Part shown: positions 53,563 through 62,588 of the stretch, one piece after another
Layout of the letters: every line of letters begins with the position of its first letter
Position numbering within the stretch: position 1 is the first letter of the stretch
From: Prevotella sp. S7-1-8
Lineage (GTDB): Bacteria; Bacteroidota; Bacteroidia; Bacteroidales; Bacteroidaceae
Assembly: GCF_000758925.1 (NCBI RefSeq)
Contig: NZ_JRNC01000011.1
Coordinates: 1-64,000, forward strand
Reading direction: 5' to 3'
DNA length: 64,000 bases
Notes under the pieces: model-generated
The model's database searches: none
What the model saw: only the letters and a program-made list of their open reading frames with translations
What the model was told of the DNA's origin: nothing
Program-made: the position numbers and the translations under genes

Positions 53563-54873
53563 ATGGAGTCTTTTGTCATCGAGGGGGGGCATCAATTGTC
53601 CGGCACCATCATCCCTCAGGGCGCCAAAAACGAGGCGCTACAGGTCGTCAGTGCCGCGTTGTTGACGGATGAGCCGGTAAGAATATCAAATATCCCCGAT
53701 ATTCTCGACGTTAACAACCTCATTCGTTTGCTCAAGGATATTGGCGTGAAAGTTGTCAAAAACAGTCGGCATGACTATACGTTCCAAGCCGACGCGCTAA
53801 ACCTCGACTACCTTGACAGTATTGAATTTGTCAAGAAATGCTCGTCGTTGCGGGGGTCGGTGCTCCTTATAGGGCCGTTGCTCGGACGTTTTGGGCGAGC
53901 CATTGTGGCCAAGCCGGGGGGGGACAAGATAGGGCGAAGGAGGCTTGACACCCATTTCTTGGGATTTAAAGAGTTAGGCGCTGATTTTGTCCACGACCCT
54001 GAACGCAATGTGTATCACATCACGGCTAAACGCTTGAAAGGCACCTATATGTTGTTGGACGAGGCGTCTGTGACGGGCACCGCCAATATCATCATGGCCA
54101 GCGTCTTGGCCGATGGCGTGACCACCATCTACAACGCGGCCTGCGAACCATACGTGCAACAGCTCTGCCATATGCTTAATGGCATGGGGGCCGTCATCAG
54201 TGGGATAGGCAGTAACCTGCTCACCATTGTCGGCACGAAAAGCCTTCACGGCACGAGGCATCGCCTGTTGCCAGACATGATAGAGGTCGGATCGTTCATA
54301 GGCATGGCGGCAATGGTGGGCAATGGCGTACGCGTGAAAGATGTGTCATTGAGAAATTTGGGCGTAATCCCACAATCTTTCCGCCGTCTTGGCGTTAAAA
54401 TAGAGGTGGATGGCGATGATATTTTCATACCTCATCAAAGTCACTACGAGGTGGAATCCTTTATTGACGGCACCATTATGACATTGGCGGACGCACCTTG
54501 GCCAGGGCTCACGCCAGACCTTTTGTCTGTGCTGTTGGTCGTGGCCACGCAAGCGCGGGGCTCGGTCTTGATACACCAAAAGATGTTTGAGAGCAGGCTT
54601 TTCTTTGTTGACAAACTCATAGACATGCGCGCCCAAATCATCCTTTGCGACCCACACAGGGCTGTTGTGGTAGGCCAGGACCACCGCATCAAGTTGAGAG
54701 CCGGCAGGATGACAAGTCCGGACATTCGCGCCGGCATCGCCTTGCTCATAGCCGCGATGGGCGCCGACGGGGTAAGCCGTATCGAAAACATCGCCCAAAT
54801 AGACCGTGGGTATGAGGATATAGAGTACAGGCTCAATCAATTGGGAGCCAAAATATCTCGTGTGGATGATTAA
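53563..54873 (+). CDS. murA: UDP-N-acetylglucosamine 1-carboxyvinyltransferase, Asp-type
   Basis: First committed step of peptidoglycan synthesis: adds enolpyruvate from PEP to UDP-GlcNAc. The 436-residue protein has QGAKNEAL (Lys22, Asn23) and a normal length. The active-site loop, KPGGCTIG-like in E. coli with catalytic Cys115, here reads KPGGDKIGRRRLDTH: Asp121 replaces the Cys. Such Asp-type MurA enzymes are active but resist fosfomycin, as known in mycobacteria and chlamydiae. Part of DUF4290-murA-rimM; its stop overlaps the rimM start. Confidence 0.95.
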   Translation: MESFVIEGGHQLSGTIIPQGAKNEALQVVSAALLTDEPVRISNIPDILDVNNLIRLLKDIGVKVVKNSRHDYTFQADALNLDYLDSIEFVKKCSSLRGSVLLIGPLLGRFGRAIVAKPGGDKIGRRRLDTHFLGFKELGADFVHDPERNVYHITAKRLKGTYMLLDEASVTGTANIIMASVLADGVTTIYNAACEPYVQQLCHMLNGMGAVISGIGSNLLTIVGTKSLHGTRHRLLPDMIEVGSFIGMAAMVGNGVRVKDVSLRNLGVIPQSFRRLGVKIEVDGDDIFIPHQSHYEVESFIDGTIMTLADAPWPGLTPDLLSVLLVVATQARGSVLIHQKMFESRLFFVDKLIDMRAQIILCDPHRAVVVGQDHRIKLRAGRMTSPDIRAGIALLIAAMGADGVSRIENIAQIDRGYEDIEYRLNQLGAKISRVDD

Positions 54874-55387
54874 AAGGGAGGACGTTTACCGCATAGGCCA
54901 ATTGGAAAGGCCACATGGCGTGAGGGGAGAAATCACGTTTCGGTTTGTCGACGACGTGTTCGACAGGGTGGAGGCCGACCATCTTTTAATAGAGCTTGAT
55001 GGCATTTTTGTTCCTTTTTTTATAGAAGAATATCGTTTTAAGAGTAACGAAGTGGCATTGCTTAAGTTTGAAGACATCGACACTCAAATGCAAGCGCGTG
55101 AGATTTCGGGTTGTGATGTTTTTTTTCAAAGGACACGTTCCGGGGACGATGCCGGCCATCTGAGTTGGTCAGAAATCGTGGGATACAAAATCCTCGACGC
55201 CCAAACGCACAAGCCTGTGGGCGTAGTCAAAGGCGTGGACGACAGCACTGTCAACGTCTTGTTTGAGGTGGCGGCCAATGATGGCAGGGAAATCCTGATC
55301 CCGGCAGATGCCAGTCTCATCACCAAAGTGGACAATAACACGCGCGTCATTGCCATGAACATACCTCAAGGACTGCTCGATTTATAG
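54866..55387 (+). CDS. rimM: Ribosome maturation factor RimM
   Basis: A 173-residue factor that binds ribosomal protein S19 during 30S assembly. The N-terminal RimM barrel has YRIGQLERPHGVRGEITFRF (about 8-27), and a C-terminal PRC-barrel (about 95-170) carries VNVLFEVAANDGREILIPA. The ATG at 54866 overlaps the murA stop by 8 nt; an upstream GTG at 54860 is less likely. Confidence 0.94.
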   Translation: MIKREDVYRIGQLERPHGVRGEITFRFVDDVFDRVEADHLLIELDGIFVPFFIEEYRFKSNEVALLKFEDIDTQMQAREISGCDVFFQRTRSGDDAGHLSWSEIVGYKILDAQTHKPVGVVKGVDDSTVNVLFEVAANDGREILIPADASLITKVDNNTRVIAMNIPQGLLDL

Positions 55388-55423
55388 TCGTGGCGTATGG
55401 AATGGCACAATCAAAACAATATA

Positions 55424-56590
55424 ATGAAGAAACAACAGATATGTATTCTCGGCAGCACAGGGTCAATAGGCACGCAGGCACTCGATGTCATCGCGCGACA
55501 CTCAGACCGCTACGAGGTCTACTGTCTGACCGCAAACAACAGCGTGGAGAAACTCGCCGAGCAGGCTCGCCGCTTCAATCCGGCTTGCGTGGTCATTGCC
55601 AACGAGGAGCGTTACGAGCTTTTGACGGATTTGTTGTCCGACAAACCGGATATCAAGGTCTATGCCGGGGCGGATGCGTTAAGCCAAGTTGTCGAGTCTG
55701 ACGCTATCGACGTGGTCATCGCCTCGATGGTGGGCTTTGCCGGATTGGTCCCCACCATCCAAGCCATCAAGGCTCGCAAGAAGATAGCTTTGGCCAACAA
55801 GGAGACGCTTGTGGTGGCCGGAGAGCTGATGTTGAACCTCGTGCGCCAGTACCATGTGGACCTGCTGCCCGTGGACTCGGAGCACAGTGCCATATTCCAA
55901 TGCCTTGTGGGCGAGGATATGAACGAGGTGGAGAGAATATTGTTGACCTGCTCGGGCGGACCGTTCAGGCTCCACTCGCTCGACCGGTTGGCTGGCGTCA
56001 CCGCGGCAGACGCCTTGCGTCACCCCACGTGGGACATGGGCGCGAAGATCACGATAGACTCCGCCACGCTGATGAACAAGGGCTTTGAGGTGATGGAGGC
56101 CAAGTGGCTCTTTGGCGTGCCGGCCGAGAAGATACAAGTGCTGATACATCCGCAGAGCGTGGTGCATAGCGGCGTGGAGTTCAAGGATGGCGCGGTGAAA
56201 GCGCAATTGGGCGTTCCGGACATGCGCTTGCCTATCCAGTATGCCCTGTCTTATCCCCAACGCCTGTCATCGCAAGGTGACAAGCTCGACCTGTTCAAAA
56301 CCCGAACATTGGAGTTTTACGAGCCGGACATGGACAAATTCAAATGTTTGGCCTTGGCTTACGAGGCCATACGCCGTGGGGGTAACATGCCGTGCGTGCT
56401 CAACGCGGCCAACGAGGTGGTCAACGCGGCATTCAGACGCGGCGCGTGCACGTTCTTGGGCATGGCGGATATCATAGAACAAACCATGCGAGAAGCCACT
56501 TTTGACAGTAATCCAGACCTCGATGTCTATCTCCAAACAGACAAGGAGGCCAGAAACATAGCGACCAAGATTCTTAATAAAAACAATTAA
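55424..56590 (+). CDS. dxr: 1-deoxy-D-xylulose 5-phosphate reductoisomerase
   Basis: Second step of the MEP isoprenoid pathway, target of fosmidomycin. The 388-residue protein has NADPH-binding ILGSTGSIGTQALDVI (about 7-22), metal-binding DSEHSAIFQCL, and IDSATLMNKGFEVMEAKWLF. The ATG at 55424 was chosen since the family match starts at MKKQQICILG; another ATG lies at 55397. It lies 36 nt after rimM in the same operon. Confidence 0.97.
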   Translation: MKKQQICILGSTGSIGTQALDVIARHSDRYEVYCLTANNSVEKLAEQARRFNPACVVIANEERYELLTDLLSDKPDIKVYAGADALSQVVESDAIDVVIASMVGFAGLVPTIQAIKARKKIALANKETLVVAGELMLNLVRQYHVDLLPVDSEHSAIFQCLVGEDMNEVERILLTCSGGPFRLHSLDRLAGVTAADALRHPTWDMGAKITIDSATLMNKGFEVMEAKWLFGVPAEKIQVLIHPQSVVHSGVEFKDGAVKAQLGVPDMRLPIQYALSYPQRLSSQGDKLDLFKTRTLEFYEPDMDKFKCLALAYEAIRRGGNMPCVLNAANEVVNAAFRRGACTFLGMADIIEQTMREATFDSNPDLDVYLQTDKEARNIATKILNKNN

Positions 56591-56709
56591 TTGACTATTA
56601 TTTAACACTTTTCACAAGTCAAAGGAATTGTTGTTCCTCCAAACTTTATACGTTCTTTTTTGTGTCGTGAAAGTAGATAAATAATGCTTACAATAAACAA
56701 TTTAACGCA

Positions 56710-58143
56710 ATGGAAATCTTTTTAATCAAGCTCCTCCAATTCATTTTGTCCATATCCCTGCTTGTTTTTTTGCACGAGGGCGGTCATATGTTGGCGGCGA
56801 AGCTCTTCGGAGTGCGCGTGGACAAGTTCTTTGTTTTTTTTGATGTCAGCGTTGGCAAGTGGGGAGGAAAACTTTTCAGTTTCAAACCTAAGGCCGGAGA
56901 CACCGAGTATGGCGTAGGATGGCTGCCGCTTGGGGGCTATTGTAAGATAGCCGGCATGATAGATGAGAGCATGGATACCGAGCAGCTGAAACAAGAACCG
57001 CAGCCGTGGGAGTTCAGGACGAAGCCCGCGTGGCAGCGTCTCATCATCATGGTGGGTGGCGTTACGGTCAATTTTCTGCTGGCTCTTTTCATTTATTCCA
57101 TGATTATGTACCATTGGGGCGAGAGCTATGTGGGCATGTCCAACATGACCGAGGGCATGAAGTTTAGCGCCGAGGCCAAGAAGCTCGGTTTCCAAGACAA
57201 GGATATTCTTGTTGGCACAAACATCCGGCCCTTCCGCGACTTCAATATAGACGTTTACCGCGACCTGTCCGAGGCCCAATACGCGGATGTCGTCCGCGGT
57301 GGCAAAAAGGTGCGTGTCGCGCTTCCCGGCGATATCAACCTGTTGGACATGTTGCAGGCCACGCCGAAGTTTGTCGAGCCATTCATCCCCGCTATCGTCG
57401 ATACTGTATTTCGCCGTGTGCCGGTAACGGAAGGTGGCGGCGTCTCTGTCGTGGCGCCAGCTTGCCAGATAGGATTGGCCAAGGGCGACACCATACGTTC
57501 CGTCAATGGCAAGGCCATTGGCTCATACAACGAGTTTATGGACGAGATAGGGCGCGTGGAGGACCAAATGACGGCCGCCAAGACTCGCAAAGACAGTGTT
57601 GATCTGCGTCGCGTCACGCTCATCGTGGCCAAGGCCGGAGGCGCTGGTGTCGATACATTGCATACGACGCTCACTCCCAACTTGAAGTTAGGTTTTGCCG
57701 TGCCAAGCATAGCCAAGATGTACGCGTCCAAAAGTACGCACGTCACTTATGGTTTCTTGGCGAGCTTCCCGGCTGGCGTCAAGTATGGATGGAACGTCCT
57801 TTCGGGCTATGTCAGCGACATGAAGTACGTCTTTACGGCCGACGGCGCGAAGAGCCTCGGTGGCTTCGGCTCCATCGGCAACTTGTTCCCGGCTTCTTGG
57901 GATTGGTACATGTTCTGGCGGATGACAGCTTTTTTGAGCATCATATTGGCATTTATGAATATCCTGCCCATTCCAGCCCTTGACGGTGGGCATGTGATAT
58001 TTTTGCTCTATGAAATCATTACGCGCCGCAAACCCTCGGAGAAAATCATGATCCGCGCCGAGTATGCCGGTATCGTCATATTGATATTGCTCATGGTGGT
58101 GGCCAATCTGAACGACGTTTTAAGATGGATTGGCGTGATGTAG
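56710..58143 (+). CDS. rseP: Site-2 membrane metalloprotease RseP
   Basis: A 477-residue inner-membrane protease that cuts membrane segments, classically of anti-sigma factors. The zinc motif HEGGH (22-26) lies in helix 1, and the second metal motif is in NILPIPALDGGHV near the C-terminus. The periplasmic middle (about 140-390) contains two PDZ-like domains, the second with GLAKGDTIRSVNGKAIGSY. The 119-nt gap from dxr is AT-rich and may hold its own promoter. Confidence 0.95.
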   Translation: MEIFLIKLLQFILSISLLVFLHEGGHMLAAKLFGVRVDKFFVFFDVSVGKWGGKLFSFKPKAGDTEYGVGWLPLGGYCKIAGMIDESMDTEQLKQEPQPWEFRTKPAWQRLIIMVGGVTVNFLLALFIYSMIMYHWGESYVGMSNMTEGMKFSAEAKKLGFQDKDILVGTNIRPFRDFNIDVYRDLSEAQYADVVRGGKKVRVALPGDINLLDMLQATPKFVEPFIPAIVDTVFRRVPVTEGGGVSVVAPACQIGLAKGDTIRSVNGKAIGSYNEFMDEIGRVEDQMTAAKTRKDSVDLRRVTLIVAKAGGAGVDTLHTTLTPNLKLGFAVPSIAKMYASKSTHVTYGFLASFPAGVKYGWNVLSGYVSDMKYVFTADGAKSLGGFGSIGNLFPASWDWYMFWRMTAFLSIILAFMNILPIPALDGGHVIFLLYEIITRRKPSEKIMIRAEYAGIVILILLMVVANLNDVLRWIGVM

Positions 58144-58181
58144 ACCGTCGTGTCTATTTGGCTATCTTGTAATAATATGCC

Positions 58182-59165
58182 ATGAATGTTATCAGATTTG
58201 TAAGAAATTGGATATTGCCGTTAGCCATTGCGACAGGCATCGTGGTCTACTTGCTTTTCCACTTCGTGCCTTTTTTGCAGCCCATCGGCGAGTGGTACGC
58301 CCCTTACAACGACAGCGTGCTGCCCGATTTCATGTTTCTCGTGCTGTTTGTTACTTTCTGCAAGGTGGATTTCGGTCGGTTGCTGCCCGTGAGATGGCAT
58401 CTGTGGATAGGCGCGCAGCAGATGGTTTTCGCGCTCGTTCTTGTGGGTGTCATTCTTGGCTTGGGCGTCAGTGGCGGCGCGTTGGTCATGCTCGAGGCCA
58501 TATTGGTTTGCGTTGTCAGCCCGACGGCCTCGGCCGCTCCTGTGGTAACGGCTAAATTGGGAGGCAGCTTGGAGGAGATGACCACCTATACATTTCTTTC
58601 CAATTTTATCTCGGCCCTGCTCATTCCCCTTTGTTTTCCATTGCTTCCGCAGGCCAATGGCGGCACGGTCAGCATGGCGTTCGCGCCCCTGTTCTTTCGC
58701 ATCTTGTGGAAAGTGAGCGTTGTTTTGCTCTTGCCCATGATCTTCGCCTATTTTGTCAAGCACTATGCGCGCGGGCTGCATCGCCGTATCGTTGGCGTGA
58801 AAGACCTCAGTTATTACATGTGGGGTTGTTCCTTGGTTGTGGTGTCGGGCACCACGGCCATGAACATTCGGGAGGCTTGGGAGCGCACTTCGGCCTTCTT
58901 CCTCGTGTCGATAGCCCTCGTGGGGTTGGTGTTGTGCGTCGTTCAGTTTGCCACGGGTCGTTGCGTCGGCCATTGTTTCGACAAGACCAACGAGGCTGGC
59001 CAGGCCCTTGGACAAAAAAACACGGCCTTCGCCATCTGGGTTGCCACGGCGTTCTTGCATCCGTTGTCGTCGGTAGGACCGGGGTGTTACATACTTTGGC
59101 AAAACATCATCAACTCCGTGGAGATATGGATGTTGCGCCGGCGCGGTCTCGAGAGGTCTTCTTGA
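58182..59165 (+). CDS. BASS-type (bile acid:sodium symporter-like) transporter
   Basis: A 327-residue inner-membrane protein with about ten helices, similar to the bile acid:sodium symporter/arsenite permease-like superfamily. The stretch CVVSPTASAAPVVTAKLGGS (about 111-130) is the crossing-helix motif of the first half, and FLHPLSSVGPGCYILWQN lies in the last part. Substrate unknown; organic anions are usual. It lies 38 nt after rseP, so probably the last gene of the operon. Confidence 0.78.
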   Translation: MNVIRFVRNWILPLAIATGIVVYLLFHFVPFLQPIGEWYAPYNDSVLPDFMFLVLFVTFCKVDFGRLLPVRWHLWIGAQQMVFALVLVGVILGLGVSGGALVMLEAILVCVVSPTASAAPVVTAKLGGSLEEMTTYTFLSNFISALLIPLCFPLLPQANGGTVSMAFAPLFFRILWKVSVVLLLPMIFAYFVKHYARGLHRRIVGVKDLSYYMWGCSLVVVSGTTAMNIREAWERTSAFFLVSIALVGLVLCVVQFATGRCVGHCFDKTNEAGQALGQKNTAFAIWVATAFLHPLSSVGPGCYILWQNIINSVEIWMLRRRGLERSS

Positions 59166-60082
59166 GCCGGCTACGCCCTCGCCATATAGTGGTCGCGCCA
59201 GCTTGGTGGCGATGGTGTCCAATCTTGACGAGTTCACCTTGTCATGCTTGGCTGTCGCCGCTTGCGTTCTCACCCTCGCGCCGCCTTGTTCGACGCGCCC
59301 CTTGCCATTCATGCTCGCGCGTTGCCCGCGCGCTGCCATTTGTCAGGAAACAATCACAAAAAAACGTATGTGGGAAATCTTCTTTTTAGCAGCGTTTCCT
59401 TTGTTTTTGGGTGCGATGGCGCGTCGCGAGAGTAGACTTGCGACGCCTCCGTGTCGCGGCCGATACTTAATCGCTTTGCGCTTGAGCCTTGAACGCGTGG
59501 TGTCTCGGTCTTGATCGCGTCGCGTTTGGTGCCCAATCGACGCGCGATTAGGCGTTAAACGCGACGCATGCAGAAAACTTTTCTCGATCCAAACGTATAT
59601 TTTGCATACAAGTCATTGGTGATATGCGTTTTACGAAAAACTCAAATGCGTGGCGTATTTGAGGGCGAGCGTGCGCCCGCTCGCGAATACGCGAGGCTCG
59701 TAAGGCTTTTTGTCAAATGTTTTCTAACAAAATTATCCGCGTCTCTCGCATGTTATCCCCTTGGCCATGGCGGCAGCCGTGTTGCCCCATGTTGAGCGGG
59801 ATAATCAAGCTCTGTCCTTATGGCATGCCGTCTCAAGCCACCGCGCGCATGCGGCGGGAACGTGACGAGCCAAGTCGTCGCTGGCGCCACACCCGTGCGA
59901 TGCCAGCTAATAACCGGGTGTCTGACAAGGTGACGAACTTTGCCCTTGGCCGCGATTATTTTTGTATAAAACAGAGGATAACGTCAAAAAGCGACGCGTG
60001 GCAAGAATGGTCAAACCTATGTTTTTGATTTTTCAAAAAAGATTTACGTGACAACAATGCTCGCCATTTTCAAGTTTGGAGT
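59166..60082. other. Non-coding gap with diverged repeat blocks
   Basis: About 900 bp between the 3' ends of the transporter and fabI. No frame resembles a protein. It shares blocks with the gaps at 10.3-10.7 kb (CGGTCTTG, GTCGCGTTTGG, TTTTGTCAAATG) and 49.6 kb (ACTTAATCGC-N11-GCCTTGAACG). The segment 59401-59580 is dense in GCGACG/CGTCGC words that could form stems. Confidence 0.55.
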
Positions 60083-60120
60083 TAAAAAAGCCATTCCAAT
60101 CATAGTGATTAGAATGGCTT
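60083..60120 (-). terminator. Intrinsic terminator of fabI
   Basis: A 15-bp stem with one mismatch (AAGCCATTCCAATCA / TGATTAGAATGGCTT) and a 3-nt loop follows the fabI gene. On the minus strand it is followed by six T. Confidence 0.85.
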
Positions 60121-60170
60121 GACTATGAAGTAACAGTTGCTTACATTATAGTTGCAAATCTAAGCAATGC

Positions 60171-61028
60171 TTATCCGTAGACGATATTGCCGCTCTCGTC
60201 CTTGTATTCGTCCAATCCTTTTTCGTAGGTGGCCATGGCCCGCAGGCTCATTCCCACGCTGGAGAAGCCGCCGTCGTGAAACAGGTTTTGCATGGTCACC
60301 TTGCGCGTGAGGTCTGAGAACATCACCACGCAGTAGTCGGCGCATTCCTCGGCCGTGGCGTTGCCGAGCGGAGACATGCGGTTGGCGAAGTCGTACAGCT
60401 TGTCCATGCCCTTCACTCCCTGCCCGGCCGTGGTCATTGTGGGCGATTGCGAGATGGTGTTGATGCGCACATGGTGCTCCCTGCCGTAGATGTAGCCGAA
60501 GCTACGGGCTATGCTCTCGAGCAGCGCTTTGGCGTCTGCCATGTCATTGTAGCCGTAGAACGTGCGTTGGGCAGCCACGTATGACAGCGCCACGATGGAA
60601 CCGTACTCGCTGATGGCGTCGAGCTTTTTGGCGCTCTGGATCATCTTGTGGAACGAGATGGCCGATACATCGAGCGTCGTGTCCAGCATTTTGTAGTCTA
60701 AATCATCGTAGGTGCGGCGCTTGCGCACGTTGGGCGACATGCCTATGGCATGGAGCACAAAGTCTATCTTGCCCCCCAACACCTCCATGGAGCGACGAAA
60801 AACATTTTCCAAATCCTCCACGTTGGTGGCGTCGGCCGGTATCACTTCGCAATGCAGTTTGTCAGAAAGCGCGCTCACGGTGCCCATCCTGACAGCTACC
60901 GGCGTGTTTGACAAAGTGATGGTGGCGCCTTCTTCGACAGCTCGCTCGGCCACTTTCCATGCGATGGATTTCTCGTTGAGAGCACCAAAGACGATGCCTC
61001 TTTTGCCTTTCAATAAATTGTTGCTCAT
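60171..61028 (-). CDS. fabI: Enoyl-ACP reductase FabI
   Basis: Last step of each fatty-acid elongation cycle, NADH-dependent, target of triclosan. The 285-residue SDR-fold protein has GIVFGALNEKSIAWKVA (about 11-27) for NADH, VLHAIGMSPN, and an active site with Tyr and Lys in FYGYNDMADAKALLES (Y-x6-K). C-terminal NLFHDGGFSSVGM is typical. Its -7 box TAACTTTG lies at 61054-61061 (minus). Confidence 0.95.
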   Translation of the reverse strand: MSNNLLKGKRGIVFGALNEKSIAWKVAERAVEEGATITLSNTPVAVRMGTVSALSDKLHCEVIPADATNVEDLENVFRRSMEVLGGKIDFVLHAIGMSPNVRKRRTYDDLDYKMLDTTLDVSAISFHKMIQSAKKLDAISEYGSIVALSYVAAQRTFYGYNDMADAKALLESIARSFGYIYGREHHVRINTISQSPTMTTAGQGVKGMDKLYDFANRMSPLGNATAEECADYCVVMFSDLTRKVTMQNLFHDGGFSSVGMSLRAMATYEKGLDEYKDESGNIVYG

Positions 61029-61253
61029 ATTGTCATTGTTAATAAAACATGTGCAAAGTTACACAAAAAAGAAACAAATGTGCAGTTTTGGGCAAAAAAA
61101 AGGTTTTTGTGCGCTTGCCATCGTTGAGTGGCCATTGGCGCAATGATAGTATATAGGCCAACATTTGCGCGTTAAGAATTTTAAAAAGGGTTAATAATTT
61201 TTAAATATTGGCTTTTTGGTTGTTTTTGATCGTTTAGTCATCTGTAAAATAAG

Positions 61254-61464
61254 TACTTTTGCATACCGATTATTTTTGGGGCACGCTTAGAGTCCCTTGC
61301 GCGTTGTGTTAATAGCGATGCCTTTGGCCGGACATCGTGGTTAGTGAATCAATGGCGCGACAGAGCGAAAGCCATGGATGGTCTCTTTTAGACTGGAGGC
61401 GCCGTGAGGTCTCTGTTTTATCAGGTAATAAAAACGTTTTTTAGTAGAAAATTTATTTTTTAAA
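61254..61464 (+). promoter_or_regulatory. rplM promoter and structured leader
   Basis: A -7 box TACTTTTG (61254-61261) is followed by a leader of about 195 nt. It contains hairpins CGATG/CATCG (61316-61320 and 61333-61337) and ATGGC/GCCAT (61352-61356 and 61371-61375) and a GGG/CCC stem near 61280-61295. Long structured leaders on ribosomal protein operons often bind one of the encoded proteins; a Bacteroidia L13 leader has been proposed, but I cannot confirm a match by eye. Confidence 0.45.
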
Positions 61465-61926
61465 ATGGACACTTTAAGTTACAAGACTATTTCCGCCAAC
61501 AAGGAAACGGTGCATAAGGAGTGGGTGGTAGTTGACGCCACCGACCAGATCGTGGGTCGTCTCTGCTCCAAAGTCGCTAAGTTGATACGTGGAAAGTACA
61601 AGCCAGATTTCACGCCTCATGTAGACTGCGGCGACAACGTCATCATTATCAATGCCGAAAAGGTGGTTTTCTCCGGCAAGAAAGAAACCGACAAGATTTA
61701 TACTCGTTATACCGGCTATCCCGGTGGCCAGCGTTTCAACACGCCCGCGGAGCTGCGCAAGCGCAAGGATGGCGCTGACCGCATCATTCGTCACGCCGTC
61801 AAGGGCATGCTGCCTAAAGGTCGTTTAGGACGCGCCTTGTTGGGCAATCTTTACATTTTTGAGGGTTCGGAGCACAACATGCAGGCTCAGAAGCCCAAGG
61901 CTATTGATATTAACCAGTATAAATAA
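61465..61926 (+). CDS. rplM: 50S ribosomal protein L13
   Basis: A 153-residue ribosomal protein, one of the first in 50S assembly. Typical stretches: WVVVDATDQIVGRLCSKVAK (about 20-39), HVDCGDNVIIINAEKV, and HAVKGMLPKGRLGRALLGNL. Followed 12 nt later by rpsI, the usual L13-S9 operon. Confidence 0.98.
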   Translation: MDTLSYKTISANKETVHKEWVVVDATDQIVGRLCSKVAKLIRGKYKPDFTPHVDCGDNVIIINAEKVVFSGKKETDKIYTRYTGYPGGQRFNTPAELRKRKDGADRIIRHAVKGMLPKGRLGRALLGNLYIFEGSEHNMQAQKPKAIDINQYK

Positions 61927-61938
61927 TAAAGGAGAAAG

Positions 61939-62325
61939 ATGGAATTTATTAACGCAATTGGTCGTCGTAAAAGCGCCGTAGCTCGTGTCTATCTGTCTGA
62001 GGGCACTGGCAAGATCACTATTAACAAGAAAGATTTGAAGGAGTTCTTCCCATCAGCCATCCTCCAATACGTGGTTAAGCAGCCGTTGGAGCTGTTGGAA
62101 GTTGCCGAAAAGTATGATATAAAAGCCAACTTGGACGGTGGCGGCTATACCGGCCAGAGCCAAGCTTTGCGCTTGGCCATCGCACGCGCGTTGGTGAAGA
62201 TAAACGCTGAGGACAAGAAAAATCTCAAGGATCACGGCTTCCTCACACGCGACAGCCGTGCCGTTGAGCGCAAGAAGCCGGGACAGCCCAAGGCTCGCCG
62301 TCAATTCCAGTTCAGCAAACGCTAA
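61939..62325 (+). CDS. rpsI: 30S ribosomal protein S9
   Basis: A 128-residue ribosomal protein whose basic C-terminal tail reaches the P site. The start INAIGRRKSAVARVYL, GGGYTGQSQALRLAIARAL and the end GQPKARRQFQFSKR are typical. The ATG follows a clear ribosome binding site (AGGAG, about 61930-61934), rare in this window. Confidence 0.98.
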   Translation: MEFINAIGRRKSAVARVYLSEGTGKITINKKDLKEFFPSAILQYVVKQPLELLEVAEKYDIKANLDGGGYTGQSQALRLAIARALVKINAEDKKNLKDHGFLTRDSRAVERKKPGQPKARRQFQFSKR

Positions 62326-62327
62326 CG

Positions 62328-62483
62328 CAATTGCAAGTTCAAAATTCAAATGTCAAAATTGCCAAGCGGCGTGACGCGTGGTTCGTTTTTTGATAGATGG
62401 CGACGGCATGTTGATGATTTCGAATCGCCGCGCGATGAAACGCGCGGCCCAATTTTGAGTTTTAAATTTTGAATTTTTAATTG
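62328..62483. repeat. 156-bp element with 34-bp inverted ends
   Basis: The arm 62328-62361 and the complement of 62450-62483 agree at most of 34 positions, both starting CAATT and ending AAAATTG with TTCAAAATT inside. They flank an 88-bp GC-richer centre with a GCGCG-rich stem. It lies just after rpsI, like a small non-autonomous element or a large terminator. No clear target-site duplication is visible. Confidence 0.55.
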
Positions 62484-62588
62484 AAGCCCTCGTTTAGTAT
62501 CTAAATTGACGAGATTCTTAAGACTACTCGCCAATTGGTTCTAACAGAATTAAAAAAGAAAGTAAACAATTTAAACAAGAAAAGAACA

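Noticed and set aside
58221..59339. 372-codon antisense frame over the BASS-type transporter
   Set aside because: Polar, His/Gln-rich translation typical of the reverse of a membrane protein; the plus-strand gene fits the operon.
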